From NCBI GenBank assembly GCA_022385805.1, contig MU277710.1:128350-192349 (forward strand): a DNA stretch of 64,000 nucleotides, read 5' to 3'. The translations under genes and the position numbers were made by a program. The notes under the pieces were generated by a model. It saw only the letters and a program-made list of their open reading frames with translations. It ran no database searches and was not told the origin of the DNA. Position 1 is the stretch's first letter. The number at the start of each line of letters is the position of its first letter. Source of the DNA: Pilatotrama ljubarskyi (lineage: Eukaryota; Basidiomycota; Agaricomycetes; Polyporales; Polyporaceae). Of the stretch, positions 22,170-35,700 are shown in pieces.

Positions 22170-24913
22170 TCAATCCAGCGTGATGTACAGATGTTTGCTC
22201 GTGAGCACCGCCGTCGCGCCGGGGATGATCACGATGGTCTGCGTATTGTCGATTATCATCGCCGGGCCCTTGACCGTGTCTCCGACATGCAGCGACGTGA
22301 GCAAGAACACGGGTGTATCCTTGACACGGCCGACGCCGTCGAAGTACACGCTGTGTGTCGAGTCGGCTTTCGCAGGGTCGACATCGCGCTTCTCGATGCG
22401 CGCAACCTCCTTGAAGACGGACTCGCCGAGCGAGTCGAACGTCTTGCCGATCCCGCGCACCTTGACGTCGTCGACGATGATCGACTTCGTTTCCAGCAGG
22501 AAGCCGAACTCGGCCTTGTACACCCGCTTGAACGCGGTCTCGAAGTCCTCGTCGCCGTCGCCGTCCTCCGGAGTCGGGAGCACCATGAGCGCTGTGTCCG
22601 TGCCCTCGAAGCGCATGTTGAGCATGCGTTCCGTACGCACCCGGGAGCCCTCGAAGCCTTGTCGGCTGAGCTCCTCGCGAACCTGCGCATCCAGTTTGTC
22701 CAGACGTGCTCGTAGGGTGCTCCGATTCTCGGAGGTGTAGAACGTCGATGAAGGCTCCTGCAGCTCGTACGCGCTACAGTGTGGTTGCACGGTCATGGCG
22801 AGCTCTCCATAGTACAAATCAGACTCACCGATCAGCAAGCGCTAGACCGTAAGCAGACAAGATCGAACTGTAGTGGTGGATGAGGATCGTCTTGATCCCG
22901 AGCAACTGCGCGATCTCGCAGGCGTGCTGCCCTCCGGCACCGCCGAAGCTGGCAAGTCTGCAATTTCAACAACTCTGAGTATATGGACCGCCGCGACGCC
23001 GAGGCGAGGGACTTACATATGTTTGGACGTCGCATAGCCGCGAGCCTCAGTGAGAGCACGGATAGGTCTGCACATCGTCTCGTTCGCAACCTTGATGAAC
23101 CTGCGGCTCGCCGTCAGCGCTAGGGAACATAGCATGCCGTTCGGTGACCGAGCAATCACCCGTAGACAATCTCATCAAGACCCATCTTCTTGTCCTCGCT
23201 GACTGAAGCATTGATCTCTGCAGCGAGCTTGTCGAAGGCAGAGCGGGACGCCTCGACATCGAGCGGCTCGTTCTCGGACTTGCCGAAAATCTTGGGGAAG
23301 TAATCCGGGACAAGACGGCCGAGGACGAGGTTGGCGTCCGTCACGGCGAGAGGGCCTCCCTTGCTATTTCACAGTCAACAGTCGCCTCGATTCTGCAACA
23401 GCACCCATGACGCACCGGTAACACGCAGGGCCAGGTTCCGCGCCCGCACTATGAGGACCGGCGAGGAAAAGACCGTTCTGGAACGTCAAACACGAGCCAC
23501 CTCCTGCAGCGACAGTGTTGATGTCGAGTTGTGGCGACTGTATCGTGACGCCTGCCGTCGTCGTCTCGTACACCACCTCGTAACGGCCCGCGAAACGAGA
23601 CACGTCGGTTGAAGTGCCGCCAACATCGATGCTGGAGGCATGTCAGATGGCCAAAGCGCGCGAAAGCTGGTTGTATGCGCACCCAATCACAGGTATGCGC
23701 TTCTCCTCGTCCCAGCTGGTGAGAGCATAGCCGACAACGCCGCCCGCGGGTCCGCTCAGGATGCTCTTCAGTCCTGAGAAGTTGTTGAGATCCAGCAGGC
23801 CACCGTCGCTGCCCATGAACTCGACACGCGGGCTCCGGGTTTTGCCATCACGTAGCTTCTCGTCAAATCCGGAGAAGAAGCCGTCGAGGTATTGCCTCAA
23901 GACCGGGGTCAGATACGCGTCCGCAGTAGACGATACCCCGCGTGGTACCATCTTGATCATGGGCAGCAGCTGGGAAGACGCGGAGACGTGCTTGAACCCA
24001 AGCGTGCGGGCGAGTGCGGCCACCTCGAGCTCGTGCTCGGGGTACGTGTAGGAATGGCAGAAGACGATCGCAATTGAGCGATAGCCGTCGTCGTAGAGCT
24101 TCTTCAGGTCCTCTCGCACCTTGGCCATGTCTACGAGGTTCTGCATGTGAGCTTCGTTAGGGAACATGGCTCACGGGGCTCACCAGGTCTCCGCATCACC
24201 CTGACTGCCTCGCCCGACAAGCCCTGCACGACCTCACCGGGGCCCTCAGCATCGCCCTCGCCGTCCCATCCCGCGCCGCGGTATCCCCTCTTTACCTTTC
24301 CGTGCTCATCGAACCGCACAGCATGCTCTTCCGCCTTCGGATCGGACGTATACCCCACGAGCGTGACGCGCTCGTCCACCTCGAGCACGGCGGAGTAGAG
24401 CGGTGGGGGACGGCGAATGTTAAGGTCAAAGATCTTCGGGCGGGACTGGTTCCCAATGAGGAGGAGGTCCTTGAACCCGCGCGTGATGAGCAGCGCGTGC
24501 TTGTGTCCCTTGCGCTCGAGCAGCGCATTCGTCGCGACCGTGGTCGACAACCGAATGTAGTCTGCGTGTGGTCAGTATGCAATAGCTCATCGTCCACGGG
24601 ATATACGCACCGATCTTGTCGGTGCTAAGGACCGTCCCACGTGGGATCGTCTCTCCAGTCGCGATCTCGAGTACTCGTCGGATGCCTTCGGTCGGGGCGT
24701 CGCTGTAGTTGGCCGGGTCCTGCGACACTGCGCACTCGTGTGAGATTCGTCGCGCACGGACTTCAGTGAGTAAAACCTACGGAGCTTCACGACGATCTCC
24801 TTGCGCTCGTTTGTCTTCTCCGGGTCGGGGAACGAGGCGTGCACGTCGCAGAACGTGCCTCCCCTGTCCGCGCATATCCTGATCGATCTGTCCGGAATCG
24901 TCTTCGCTGGCAT
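22170..24913 (-). CDS. HyuA-only 5-oxoprolinase/hydantoinase-like protein
   Basis: Related to 5-oxoprolinase, the cytosolic ATP-dependent enzyme that opens 5-oxoproline to glutamate in the glutathione cycle. The N-terminus has [16 protein letters not shown], then [72 protein letters not shown] and [20 protein letters not shown], all in the HyuA order. Then [14 protein letters not shown] and [20 protein letters not shown] blocks follow. It ends [20 protein letters not shown] and SKHLYITLD with a stop, exactly where full fungal oxoprolinases pass into the HyuB half. HyuB is not found downstream or elsewhere in the window, so the gene has about 60% of the usual 1,280 residues. About nine exons, with no frameshift seen. 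It may be a functional HyuA-only protein or a truncated copy. Confidence 0.9.
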
Positions 24914-25443
24914 CGTCGACGATCACGTTGAAGGAACTCCGGGTAGAGATCCGTCGATGTTAGGGACGACTTATGAATTCGGACCGCGCTCACTTATCAT
25001 GGCGCCAGCCCAGGAGTCATGCAAAGCGGACGGGATACGGGACGCCGGCACGTCTCGGTACATTGATGAGCACATACATGAGCCCGCCCGTCTTATGAAC
25101 TTGAACACTACACTCTACTTCGCACCGCTGTTTCTGCGGCGTGAAAGCCATGGCTGACCAATTGGATGGTTCATGCAAGGGACACGTTTTCTCCGCATTG
25201 AATTTGCAGTGACTTGGAGGGGCGAGGGAAGCAGGCGCTCATTGCGGGATACCGCGTATTCTATCTTCCCGCCCATGGGCGATGTGTCCTCCAACATATG
25301 CAGCCTTCGCAAGCATGCAGCGCCGACTTCAGATAGTTTGCTGAACAGAGAGGCATGGATTGATGGAGATCTACTTAGTACGGGGTTTAGGTGTGGATTG
25401 AGACAGCTTCTTCCATGCACGCGGCGAAAGCCACGTTTTGCTT

Positions 25444-25711
25444 AGCGATTCAATCTCCGACTCAATATAGACACCCTAGACCTCAACGGCGTTTCCGTTT
25501 CGACGTCGTCCCTCTCCGGTACCCCATCCTCTAACGACCCACCCCTCGACTAGTTCCACTTCTATCCCCTCATGTACGTGTCATTCGCGTCCTTTCGCCA
25601 GCTCTCCGGGCAGTGTGTTGCTGGCAGCTCGACGGCGACACGCTGTCCTGAAGTTTTCAATCCACGTCTATCCACGCGCCCATCGCAGTTTTGCTGACGT
25701 TGTCTGCCAGA
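25444..25711 (+). promoter_or_regulatory. Probable beta-tubulin promoter/leader, pyrimidine-rich
   Basis: The 200 bp before the tubulin ATG are rich in C and T on the coding strand, notably around 25500-25575 (CTCTCC, CCCATCC, TTCCACTTC). CT-rich stretches near the transcription start are typical of strongly expressed fungal genes. No TATA box is clear. The upstream 24914-25443 shows no gene. Confidence 0.45.
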
Positions 25712-27343
<1,632 letters not shown>

Positions 27344-28197
27344 GCGTATCGCTGAATAGCAGCTCTCTTGGCTTTCCGGTCCTCACGTTACCACCTGCAT
27401 GCTTCGATTGCCCGAAAAGCTCTACATCATATCCACCTTATATTGGTCGCTTTCAGTGTTCTCTGCACGTTTTCCTCTCGCCGCTCGTCCCCGTATGCGT
27501 CTGACGATCGACCCGCTACATCACACGATCATCCCGGTTGGCACCGAAGTTACCCTAGTCTGCATACCTCTGTCCATTCATTGTCGTCGCACGTTCACAA
27601 ATTGATGTCATCTTACCGGGAAATTGGTTTGCAACGTATGGGCGTGCTGTCTGCCATGCTTCGTTCTTGCTTAGGATCGATCGTGTCGGTTGCCTGTAAT
27701 TCTTCACGGCCGAGTCGTCCGGTATGCTCAACTGCTGCAATTGGGATGAGATGATGATGCTCCTACTTCAATTGAACGCGCGATTGTGACACCAGCTAGC
27801 TTCTCCCGCATGTTGTACACAGGATGTTGTTGGTTTGGACTACGAGGGGTTTGCGACTTGTCCCAGCACTCGATACAATTTCGTGAGGCCATCCGTCCAC
27901 TGAAGGTAGTGATCATCGAACCAAAGTGGCCATGCATATGACTCCCCTCCACGCTCCCCAAAGCATGCATCCTGGCAAAAGACACAGCAACCACACGATT
28001 TGGACGAGTACAATTTCCATCTAACCTGTGAAAGGACGTCGGTGGTTTCGCAAACATAGCAGAGTAGGTACGGCGGTATGTAACACCGGGGTCAAAAGGG
28101 TATCGAAGGCCGTCAGAACGACAGCTACTCCAGCAGCAACAAAATGGGGGCGAGGGCGCGCGGACGGGAGCGGAACGGGAACCTGACGGGAGAACGA
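27344..28197. other. Intergenic between convergent beta-tubulin and epsin genes
   Basis: No gene family, RNA gene or repeat was recognised. This is probably occupied by two 3' untranslated regions; short hydrophobic open frames are present on both strands but lack support. Confidence 0.5.
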
Positions 28198-30039
28198 CTA
28201 GATGGAGAAGAAAGGTTGATCGCTGCTCTGGTGCTGCTGTTGCTGCTGCTGCTGCTGGGCAAACGGGTTGTGCCCGGTCTGCTGCTGGCCGACGAACTTG
28301 CCAGCCTGCTGGCCGTACCTGTCCTGGAGTCAGCACCGCTCGCTAAAGGGCCAATGCTAGGCGAAACGCACCTCAGTGCGCCGAAGTTGCCGAACGTGTC
28401 GATTCCATCCTCTCTGTTCGCGAACAGACTCGCAAGCTTGGCGTGCTCCTCATCTGCGCGGGTCTTGACTGCTGGCACGGAGCCTTGCCTGCCTGGCGGC
28501 GCAGATTGAGAAGCGGGTGGCGGCGATTGCGAGGTCTGCGGCTGCTGGCTATATGTGCCCTGAAGGTTGAACGACACCGGACTTGCCGCCTGGGGGCCGG
28601 TGGAAGATGGGAGAGAAGAGGTGGAGAGGGACATCGAGGGCGCGAATGGATTGTTCGAACTAACTCAGGTTGAGCGCAGGTTAGTGGCGGTGAACGGCGT
28701 GAAACTTACCCAAACCCAGTTGCCTGAGGCATAAGTGGTTGCTGGGGCATTAGGAACTGCTGCTGCTGCTGTTGTTGCTGCTGAAGCTGGAGAAGCTGCT
28801 GTTGCCTCATCCATTCCTCCTGCTGCGCCTGTTGCTGCTGCTGGAGCTGGAGTTGCTGTTGCTGCATTTGCCATTCTTGCTGCTGGCGCATATACTCTGC
28901 CTACATGAGGCATGAGCGTCAGGAGTTAAGGCGCCACCAATGAACTACGCACCTGCATAGCCTCTTGTTGCGCTTGCTGCTGGTAAGGGTTGAAAGATGT
29001 GAACTGTGGTTGAATCTGGGTGAACTGCGGCTGGAGGAATTGGGACTGGTTCTGGAACGAGGTGTCGACCAGCGGGAAGGGGTTTGTCTGTTGCTGCGCC
29101 CTGCAAATGCACTGTGGTGAGAAGACCAGCGTGAAGTATGGGAAAGACCGCCGATGACTGACTGCTGTTGGGCATCGTCAAACAACGATGACTGGTTGGC
29201 ATCTTGAACGGCCTTGGCACGGCGTGCCTCCTCTTCCTCGCTCAGCTTGATGGCCTGCTGCAAGTCCCGCTCCTCTGCCGTAAGCCTCTGCCGCGCCAGC
29301 TCCTCCGCTGCAGTCCGTTTGCTTTCCTCCAAGGCCTTGCGCAGGTCGTCATCCTCGCGGTTGTTGCCATTCTTTTTCCTAGAAGGCAGGCTTTGCGACC
29401 GGGTGCGCGCGACGTCGCTGTCGTCCTCGTCGCCACCGTCGCCTCTTCCGCGAGTCATGCGATCCCTCATCATTGCGCGGTCACGTCGTTCATGGCGAAG
29501 CCTCGACTCATCTTGGAGCAGATTCGTGATGTCCTTGGCCTTCTGCCGCACGTTCGCGCCCTGGTCCTTGCCCTCCTCATCGATGTACTGAAACTCTTTC
29601 AGGGTCTTGATGACGTAGAGGTTGTCTCGGAAGTATACAACGACGTTCTCCGAGCCGGCATGAAGGAGATAGTCGAGCACTGTCAGGGACTGCGGCGGAA
29701 TCAGTCCGAGATGGTCGGGGGTCTCTGCGACAGAGGACGCACCTTGAATACGTGCCTCCAGTTCTTCCCCTTGTCATTCAGACGTTTATCCAGCATCTCC
29801 ATGATCTCGACGAAGCTGTCTCTGTGCGGAGATGAGGCTTGTCGCGGCGGTGTGACTGCGCCCTAGGAGACTCACTGGTTGTATGAAAGTTGCGCCAGCT
29901 CGTTCATCTGCGTACCCGATGGACCCCATGGGTCATTCGACGTTGCATCTCGGACCTTCGCTTGGACATCCGAGTATCCCTTCGTGTAGTTCTTGGCTGC
30001 GCGGACGATGCCCTTGCCGAGGTGCTGCATGCCGGACAT
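28198..30039 (-). CDS. Epsin-like endocytic adaptor (ENTH domain, UIMs, NPF motifs)
   Basis: Clathrin adaptor that binds phosphoinositides at the plasma membrane and ubiquitinated cargo. The ENTH domain occupies about residues 1-145: MSGMQHLGKGIVRAAKNYTK, VRDATSNDPWGPSGTQMNEL, LNDKGKNWRHVFKALTVLDY and AGSENVVVYFRDNLYVIKTL. Two ubiquitin-interacting motifs follow, DDDLRKALEESKRTAAEE and ERDLQQAIKLSEEEEARR. The rest is Gln-rich and disordered, with NPF tripeptides (TNPFPLVD, SNNPFAPS, GHNPFAQQ) that would bind EH-domain proteins. It ends QPFFSI with TAG at 28198-28200. About seven exons. Closest yeast relatives are Ent1/Ent2. The start at 30039 puts the ENTH basic helix at the N-terminus, as expected. 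Confidence 0.93.
28232..28257. repeat. CTG/CAG microsatellite in the epsin gene
   Basis: Mostly uninterrupted CTG triplets on the plus strand encode a polyglutamine run near the epsin C-terminus. A similar run lies at 28757-28783 in the same gene. Confidence 0.85.
28757..28783. repeat. CTG/TTG microsatellite in the epsin gene
   Basis: Triplet repeat of CTG with TTG interruptions, coding for Gln in the disordered part of the epsin-like protein. Confidence 0.85.
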
Positions 30040-30398
30040 CACAGACCCACAATGGCCCTAGCAGTTACAGAACGAAGTGAGGTGAAGAAGAACGCCTGTG
30101 AGATCGCAGCTCCCGAGCTGCAAGAGTTGAAGGTGGCTGGAGCTTGTGGTAGTAGTCGACGATGGGAACTCGGTAACTGTGCTCTTCCCCGCGAGCAGGA
30201 GCATCTAGGCGCCGATGACTCTGCGCAGCCTCGAAGCGCCCGTGTGTATACTCGGACGGTACATGCGAATACAGTACGGATGCGACGAAGAGAACGAGGA
30301 CCAATTCGTATCAAAAGCAACGCATCTAGCAGATACAGCGAGACTAAAGTATAACATGTCCGAACATGATAACACCGTGCATGGGATGGGCTATCACT

Positions 30399-32446
30399 TC
30401 AGGGTTTGGTGATCTGGGAGTCCCCGGAGTCCAACTTCGGCGGTTCCGCGGGAGCCACCGCTACAGAAGTGAGCTCTATGTCCTTCGATTCATGCACCGA
30501 ATCTTCGACCTCGTCCGCCAGTAAGCCCTCCTCGACCGAAGGATCGTCTGAGGCAGTGACGCCTCCTGCGCCGGGAGCTTTCTCTTGTGTCCTCGTCTTG
30601 GTGAGCTGCGCATTCGAAGCAATTGGTCACGCGGATTGCACAACACGCGACAGGAACGGTACAAGACTCACCGCTACATAGATGGCGGAGGTCAAGATGA
30701 TGAGAGTCCCGATTGCCGAGAGGAATGAGGGTGAAGTATGGAAGAACACGCGCTCGAAAATGGTGGCAAAGATGATCTGTATGTCCTCCATAAGACTTGC
30801 TAGTATCCGAGTGGTGCATAGAAACCTACCTGCACGTAGACCGCCATGGTACCTCTTCCGGCGGTTTCTCGTTGAAGACCCATCGTAAGGAGAACCTGGT
30901 TTGTCACCGTTGGTATCAACCTGAGTCGCTTTGGCAGGAGTCTTACCTGTGCTATGAACCCAAATATACCTATGAGCAGGAGCATCAAAAGCCACTCCCA
31001 TCTCATCGGAATAACCACTGGCGTCCGCATGATGAGCATTCTGTTCAGACGTTAATGTAGCGGGACTATATCCTGTGACTCTCAAACATATACTTACGCC
31101 ACGGTTGCGACGATGACGCATTGGGACGAGAATGACACAAGATTGTGCAGTGGATGTGCACGCTTTCCGACCGCACGAATCGTGGTGTCTGCAAGTCACA
31201 GGTGAGCTCTAATCTTGTCTCGTAGGGAACCCTCGTACGCCGACAGACTCACAGGCTCCAGTCGCACCGAGGACACCCAGTAGTGCGACTCTAGTGACCC
31301 CATTCCTCCGTTAGACAAAGCTTGAAAACTCCGTTCTATAAACCGCTCACCCGACTGCACCAACCCGCTGAGCCGGAGTCACTTCCACGGTCCCGCCAAC
31401 TTCATTGTGTACGCCTTCAACCACATGTCCAATTTCCACAGACTGCATGTGGCCCGGGTCTCCAAATATGAAGTTTGGGCGAGCAATCAGGACCACGCCT
31501 ACTAGACTGGCAACTTCAACAGAATGCGCTCAATGCGGTCATCTTGAGATATGCTTGCTGGCCTGGCTTACGTCCTGCAAGGGCTTCACGCCAGGAGAAA
31601 GGCTCATGCAGAAGCACGGCCCCTGTAATCGCCGTGCACATGGGAGCGAGGAACGTCAAGACCGTGGCGTCCGACAGCGATAGGTATTGCAAGGAGTAAT
31701 ATACTCCGAAGAGGCCGAAGAACCTGATACCTCGATATCAGTGTGATGCCTGCGTTGCATGATAGTGCCATCATACCCAAAGAAGCCGCGAGCCGCAAGC
31801 AGCAGCCTTACACCCTTAGGCCCAAGGATAGGATCAGGGATCTTTACGATAAACCTGAGGAAAGATTAGCTTGCACGCTGACCCCCGACACGGTACTAAC
31901 ATGTATGCTATGCTACATAACCAAGTTATGGCCTGCCAAGGGATGCGTGTAAGCCATTTTCTGCTTCCATCCATAGATCTTGAGGACGAGGAGCAAAGAG
32001 AACAGACACGGCAACCTGGCGTGGTGTCTACTCCGCACCACCCCGAACCCTCATTATCTGGTGAGCACTCACCATCCGCACAAAGATCAACTATTCACGC
32101 AGGCAATTATTGAGTATCTGGTTCAAGTCTTGACGGCGGCAGCTCTACTTACCTCGAACGCAGGCACGGGAGTATCCAAGCTGTTCAGCTTCTTGACCCA
32201 TACGTTCATGAGAGAGAAGAACACCTGTGCTGCGGCAACCAGTAGCATGCCTAGGTTGCTTTGAAGAGCTTCCGCTACGACGTCGACCATTTTGGCCCAT
32301 TTGCCGGACCATCTTGACCTGTGTCCGTTGCGAATGGCGGCGGGTGCAGGGATGTACGACACCAGCGGAGATAGAGGGATCTCTGCTTCAAAGCTCCCTC
32401 GATCGGGCGTAGCAGCAACATACGCTGCTCTAGACGTAGCTGGCAT
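30399..32446 (-). CDS. EamA/DMT-superfamily transporter (SLC35G-like), copy 2
   Basis: Paralogue of the plus-strand transporter at 7926-9891. The N-terminus (MPATSRAAYVAATPDRGSFE) is polar for about 70 residues, then the first helix reads LGMLLVAAAQVFFSLMNVWV. Later blocks match copy 1: MTMGLQRETAGRGTMAVYVQ, IFATIFERVFFHTSPSFLSA and GTLIILTSAIYVA. The C-terminal tail is longer and acidic (DDPSVEEGLLADEVEDSVHE) and ends SQITKP with TGA at 30399-30401. About ten exons. Substrate unknown. It is divergent from CCH1, sharing 320 bp, and its end lies 360 bp upstream of the epsin start on the same strand. Confidence 0.9.
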
Positions 32447-32766
32447 TCCGAGTGGTTATGAAAATGCACAGTATATCGTTGTGTATCAGTCTAGAGTTGA
32501 ATACAGCATATAGTCAGGTCGACCGTCAGACTCTCGGGTTGGAGGTAAGTAGAATTAGCACCCTCGTCCAACAGTTGAAGCTCCGATACAACTGTAAACG
32601 AGAGTGCCGAGATGTCCCCCAAGCAATATAGCGCCGGAGATCAATCAGAACGGTCGGAGTTTGCCAATGTACCGGGCAGTGTCGCCGGGGACGGTAACAA
32701 CGCTCATCGACCCGTCGCCGCCGTCATGCACAGCGAGCACCCTTCAAGTCCTCCTCTCTGATCTGT
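32447..32766. promoter_or_regulatory. Shared divergent promoter region of the EamA copy 2 and CCH1 genes
   Basis: Only 320 bp separate the two start codons. It contains AGGTCGACCGTC at 32516-32527, a 12-mer repeated exactly at 40622-40633 upstream of eIF3a. An in-frame ATG at 32613 followed by about 45 codons could be an additional upstream CCH1 exon. Confidence 0.4.
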
Positions 32767-35700
32767 ATGGAGGCAAAACAATCTTCACTCAGCCGCCATT
32801 CATCTTCCTCTGCTGTAGATTTGACTGGAACGCCCGCTGGTCTTGGCAGCTCTCGCCCCGCAACACCGCTCTCGTCTGATAGCCTCGCTCGGCGTCGAAC
32901 TAGCTGGGGAGGTGCCAACGTCGTCCAAGACCCTCTGCGTTTCAACCTGCCGCCCTCCGAACAAGACTCAACTCCAGGCTCGTCACGTCAGGGGAATGCG
33001 ACCTGGGGTTCGGTTGAAGACCACCCCTTCTTCTCCCCGACGGAGGAGTCCCCGCCTTTTCGCGACTACTCACACCGCACAGGCTCAATGCGTTATCAGG
33101 ATACCGGCGCCGTCTACTCGGCATCGCTACCGGGTCAGTCTTCGGCTTCCCTCATCTCATCCCAGTTCCGCGAGTCTGGAGACACCACGGACAGTACGCG
33201 CGACGACGACGAGGCACATCTCACGTCTAACATGCCAAGCCAAGGCGCGAGCGCGGAATGGAGGGGAGTCGACGGCTTGGACGCGGAGAGAGCTGGTGCG
33301 TCCCCTCGTGCGAAACGCAGGACAGTCCGGTACAGCGCGTCGCCGCTCAAGAAGACGGGGACGACGCTTAAGACTGTGTCGCGCAACCTGCGGCGCGCGT
33401 CTTTACGCGTCGTGAACTTCGGAGGGCTCGGGCTGGATGAGCACGTGCGGTTGCAGGATGCGGACGAGCCTTACGAGAAGAGGGACGAGGATGAGGACGA
33501 CATGCGCGAGGAGGACGAGGTGCTGCCTGACTTGACGAAGACGCTCCCGATACGTGGACGGACGCTAGGCTGTCTCGGTCCACATAGCAGGCTCCGTCTC
33601 GCCATGTACAAGTTCCTCATATATCCGTGAGTCGCGCCGCGTCGCCTCGTCTTCGGTGGGGGTTTGCTAACGCGCGGCAGATGGACCGAACCTATCATAC
33701 TTTTGTTGATCATCTTGAACGGCCTCGTCCTCACTATACAAGCATCTCGCCCGCACGCTCTGCCGGAAGACTGGCCGCTCGACAGACCACCGCCGGTCCG
33801 TGGATACTTTCACGCCTGGGAGGACTACGCGCTGTTTGCGCTGTTTTGCTTATTTACGTGAGTCGCCCGTACTCTGTCGTCTCCCGCTCCTCGGTTGACG
33901 GGCAACAGTCTGGAAGCTTTTGCACGAATATGTGTCTCTGGATTTCTCCTGGACCCGGAAGTCCCCGTCTCTACGCTCTTTCAGTCTCCGTTCTCGACAT
34001 ACCCGGACATCGCGCGTCCACCGAACACAGTTGCCGAGGCCAGCATCAACATTGCCCGCACCCCTTCCCTCACCGCGACTCATCCTCCGTCTCAGCTACA
34101 CCGTGGGCTGTCGATGACACAACGTCTCAAAGAGCTCCGCCAAAACTTGGCCCGTCCCTTCGCGCTTTCCCATCACTCGCTCTCGATGTCACAGCCTTCC
34201 AACACAAATGCCGGTAAGAACACTCCTTCCCGAGCACGCTCAGACACTGTACAGTCCAAGTCACCCATGGCGGAGAAGGCGCTCTCCGGAGCGCAGCAGA
34301 TGCACTCGCATATGCGTAACCCGTCCGAACCAACCTTCCTCTCCAAGGCGCTGCGCTCCGACAATCCCAGCGACGCACTCTCACTACCCTTTCGCCTCAG
34401 CGTCTCGGATTCCAGGGGCCAGACGAAGCGCAATCTCCCGTACCTTCGACATAGCTGGACTAGGATCGACTGTGTTGCTATCGTCAGCTTTTGGATCGCC
34501 TTCGTTTTGGCTACAGCTGGGGTGGAGCGGAACGAGTATCACATCGGTTTATTTCGAGCCATGAGCGTTCTGCGAACAGCAAGGCTGCTGGCTGTCACGT
34601 CCGGTACCACCGTACGTTTACTGGCTGCCATATGTATGCGGCGTCTTTTCTCACCTATGTGCGCAGACTATTATGCGGTCTCTCAAGACGGCTCGACCGC
34701 TCCTTGCTAGTGTTTCATATTTTGTGCTGTTCGCCATGATCCTCTTCTCGTGAGTCTAGGTACTGTCCTCTCATCGCGCGTTTTGATTATCTGACCGTCT
34801 TCTGTTGTTATAGTATCATTGGAATACAGTCTTTCAAGGGATCTTTTCGCCGGACATGCCATATCCTTCCTACTCTGGGAGAAAGCGAGATCGCACTTGA
34901 ACAGAATTGCGGCGGGTATATAGATCCGACAACATTGCAACCGGTCGGCTATCTCAACTCAAACGGAGAGAATGCTGCCGCGAAGGGGTTCATATGTCCC
35001 CTGGGACAGATATGCAAGGTAGGCTGGTTCGGGCGTTGTGGCGCAGCACAGATGCTAAGGTATGCCGTTAACTGTAGGAAAACGACTCAAACCCGCAGGC
35101 GGATCTGGAGAGCTTCGACGTGATCTACTATGCGGCGCTCCAGGTCGTCATCGTCTCTTCCGCGAACGGGGTGCGTGTCATTATAATAGTATCACACGCG
35201 TTTCTCATGGATACCTCAGTGGTCAGGGCTCATGTACCAGATGATGGATGCGGAATTCTTCGTCTCCTGTTTCTTCTACATCGTCTGCATCATCGTGCTC
35301 AATTTCTGGCTCATCAACCTGTTCGTCGCGGTCATTACGAACACGTTCTCGGCAATCCGGTCAGACACCAAGAAGAGCGCCTTCGGTGCTGCGCCGTACG
35401 TGCATACATCGCACCCCCGCTGATACCCGACTGATACGCCAGCGTTGCTAGGCTTGCTCCCGTTGTCGACGAGAGCGAGGAAGGCTGGTCCATAGTAGAT
35501 GGAAGACGAGTGGCCGGAAGGAACCGCATTCGGGAGATCTATGAGAGTATTCGCTGGTGCTGGGTTGCTTTCGCACTTGCGTCCCTCGTCCTGCAGGCGA
35601 CTCGGACCGTCGACATCTCGCCGATGCATGCGGAGATCCTGGACAAGGGCGAGCTGGCGCTCACGATCACGTTTGACGTCGAGATTGTCATCCGGGTCCT

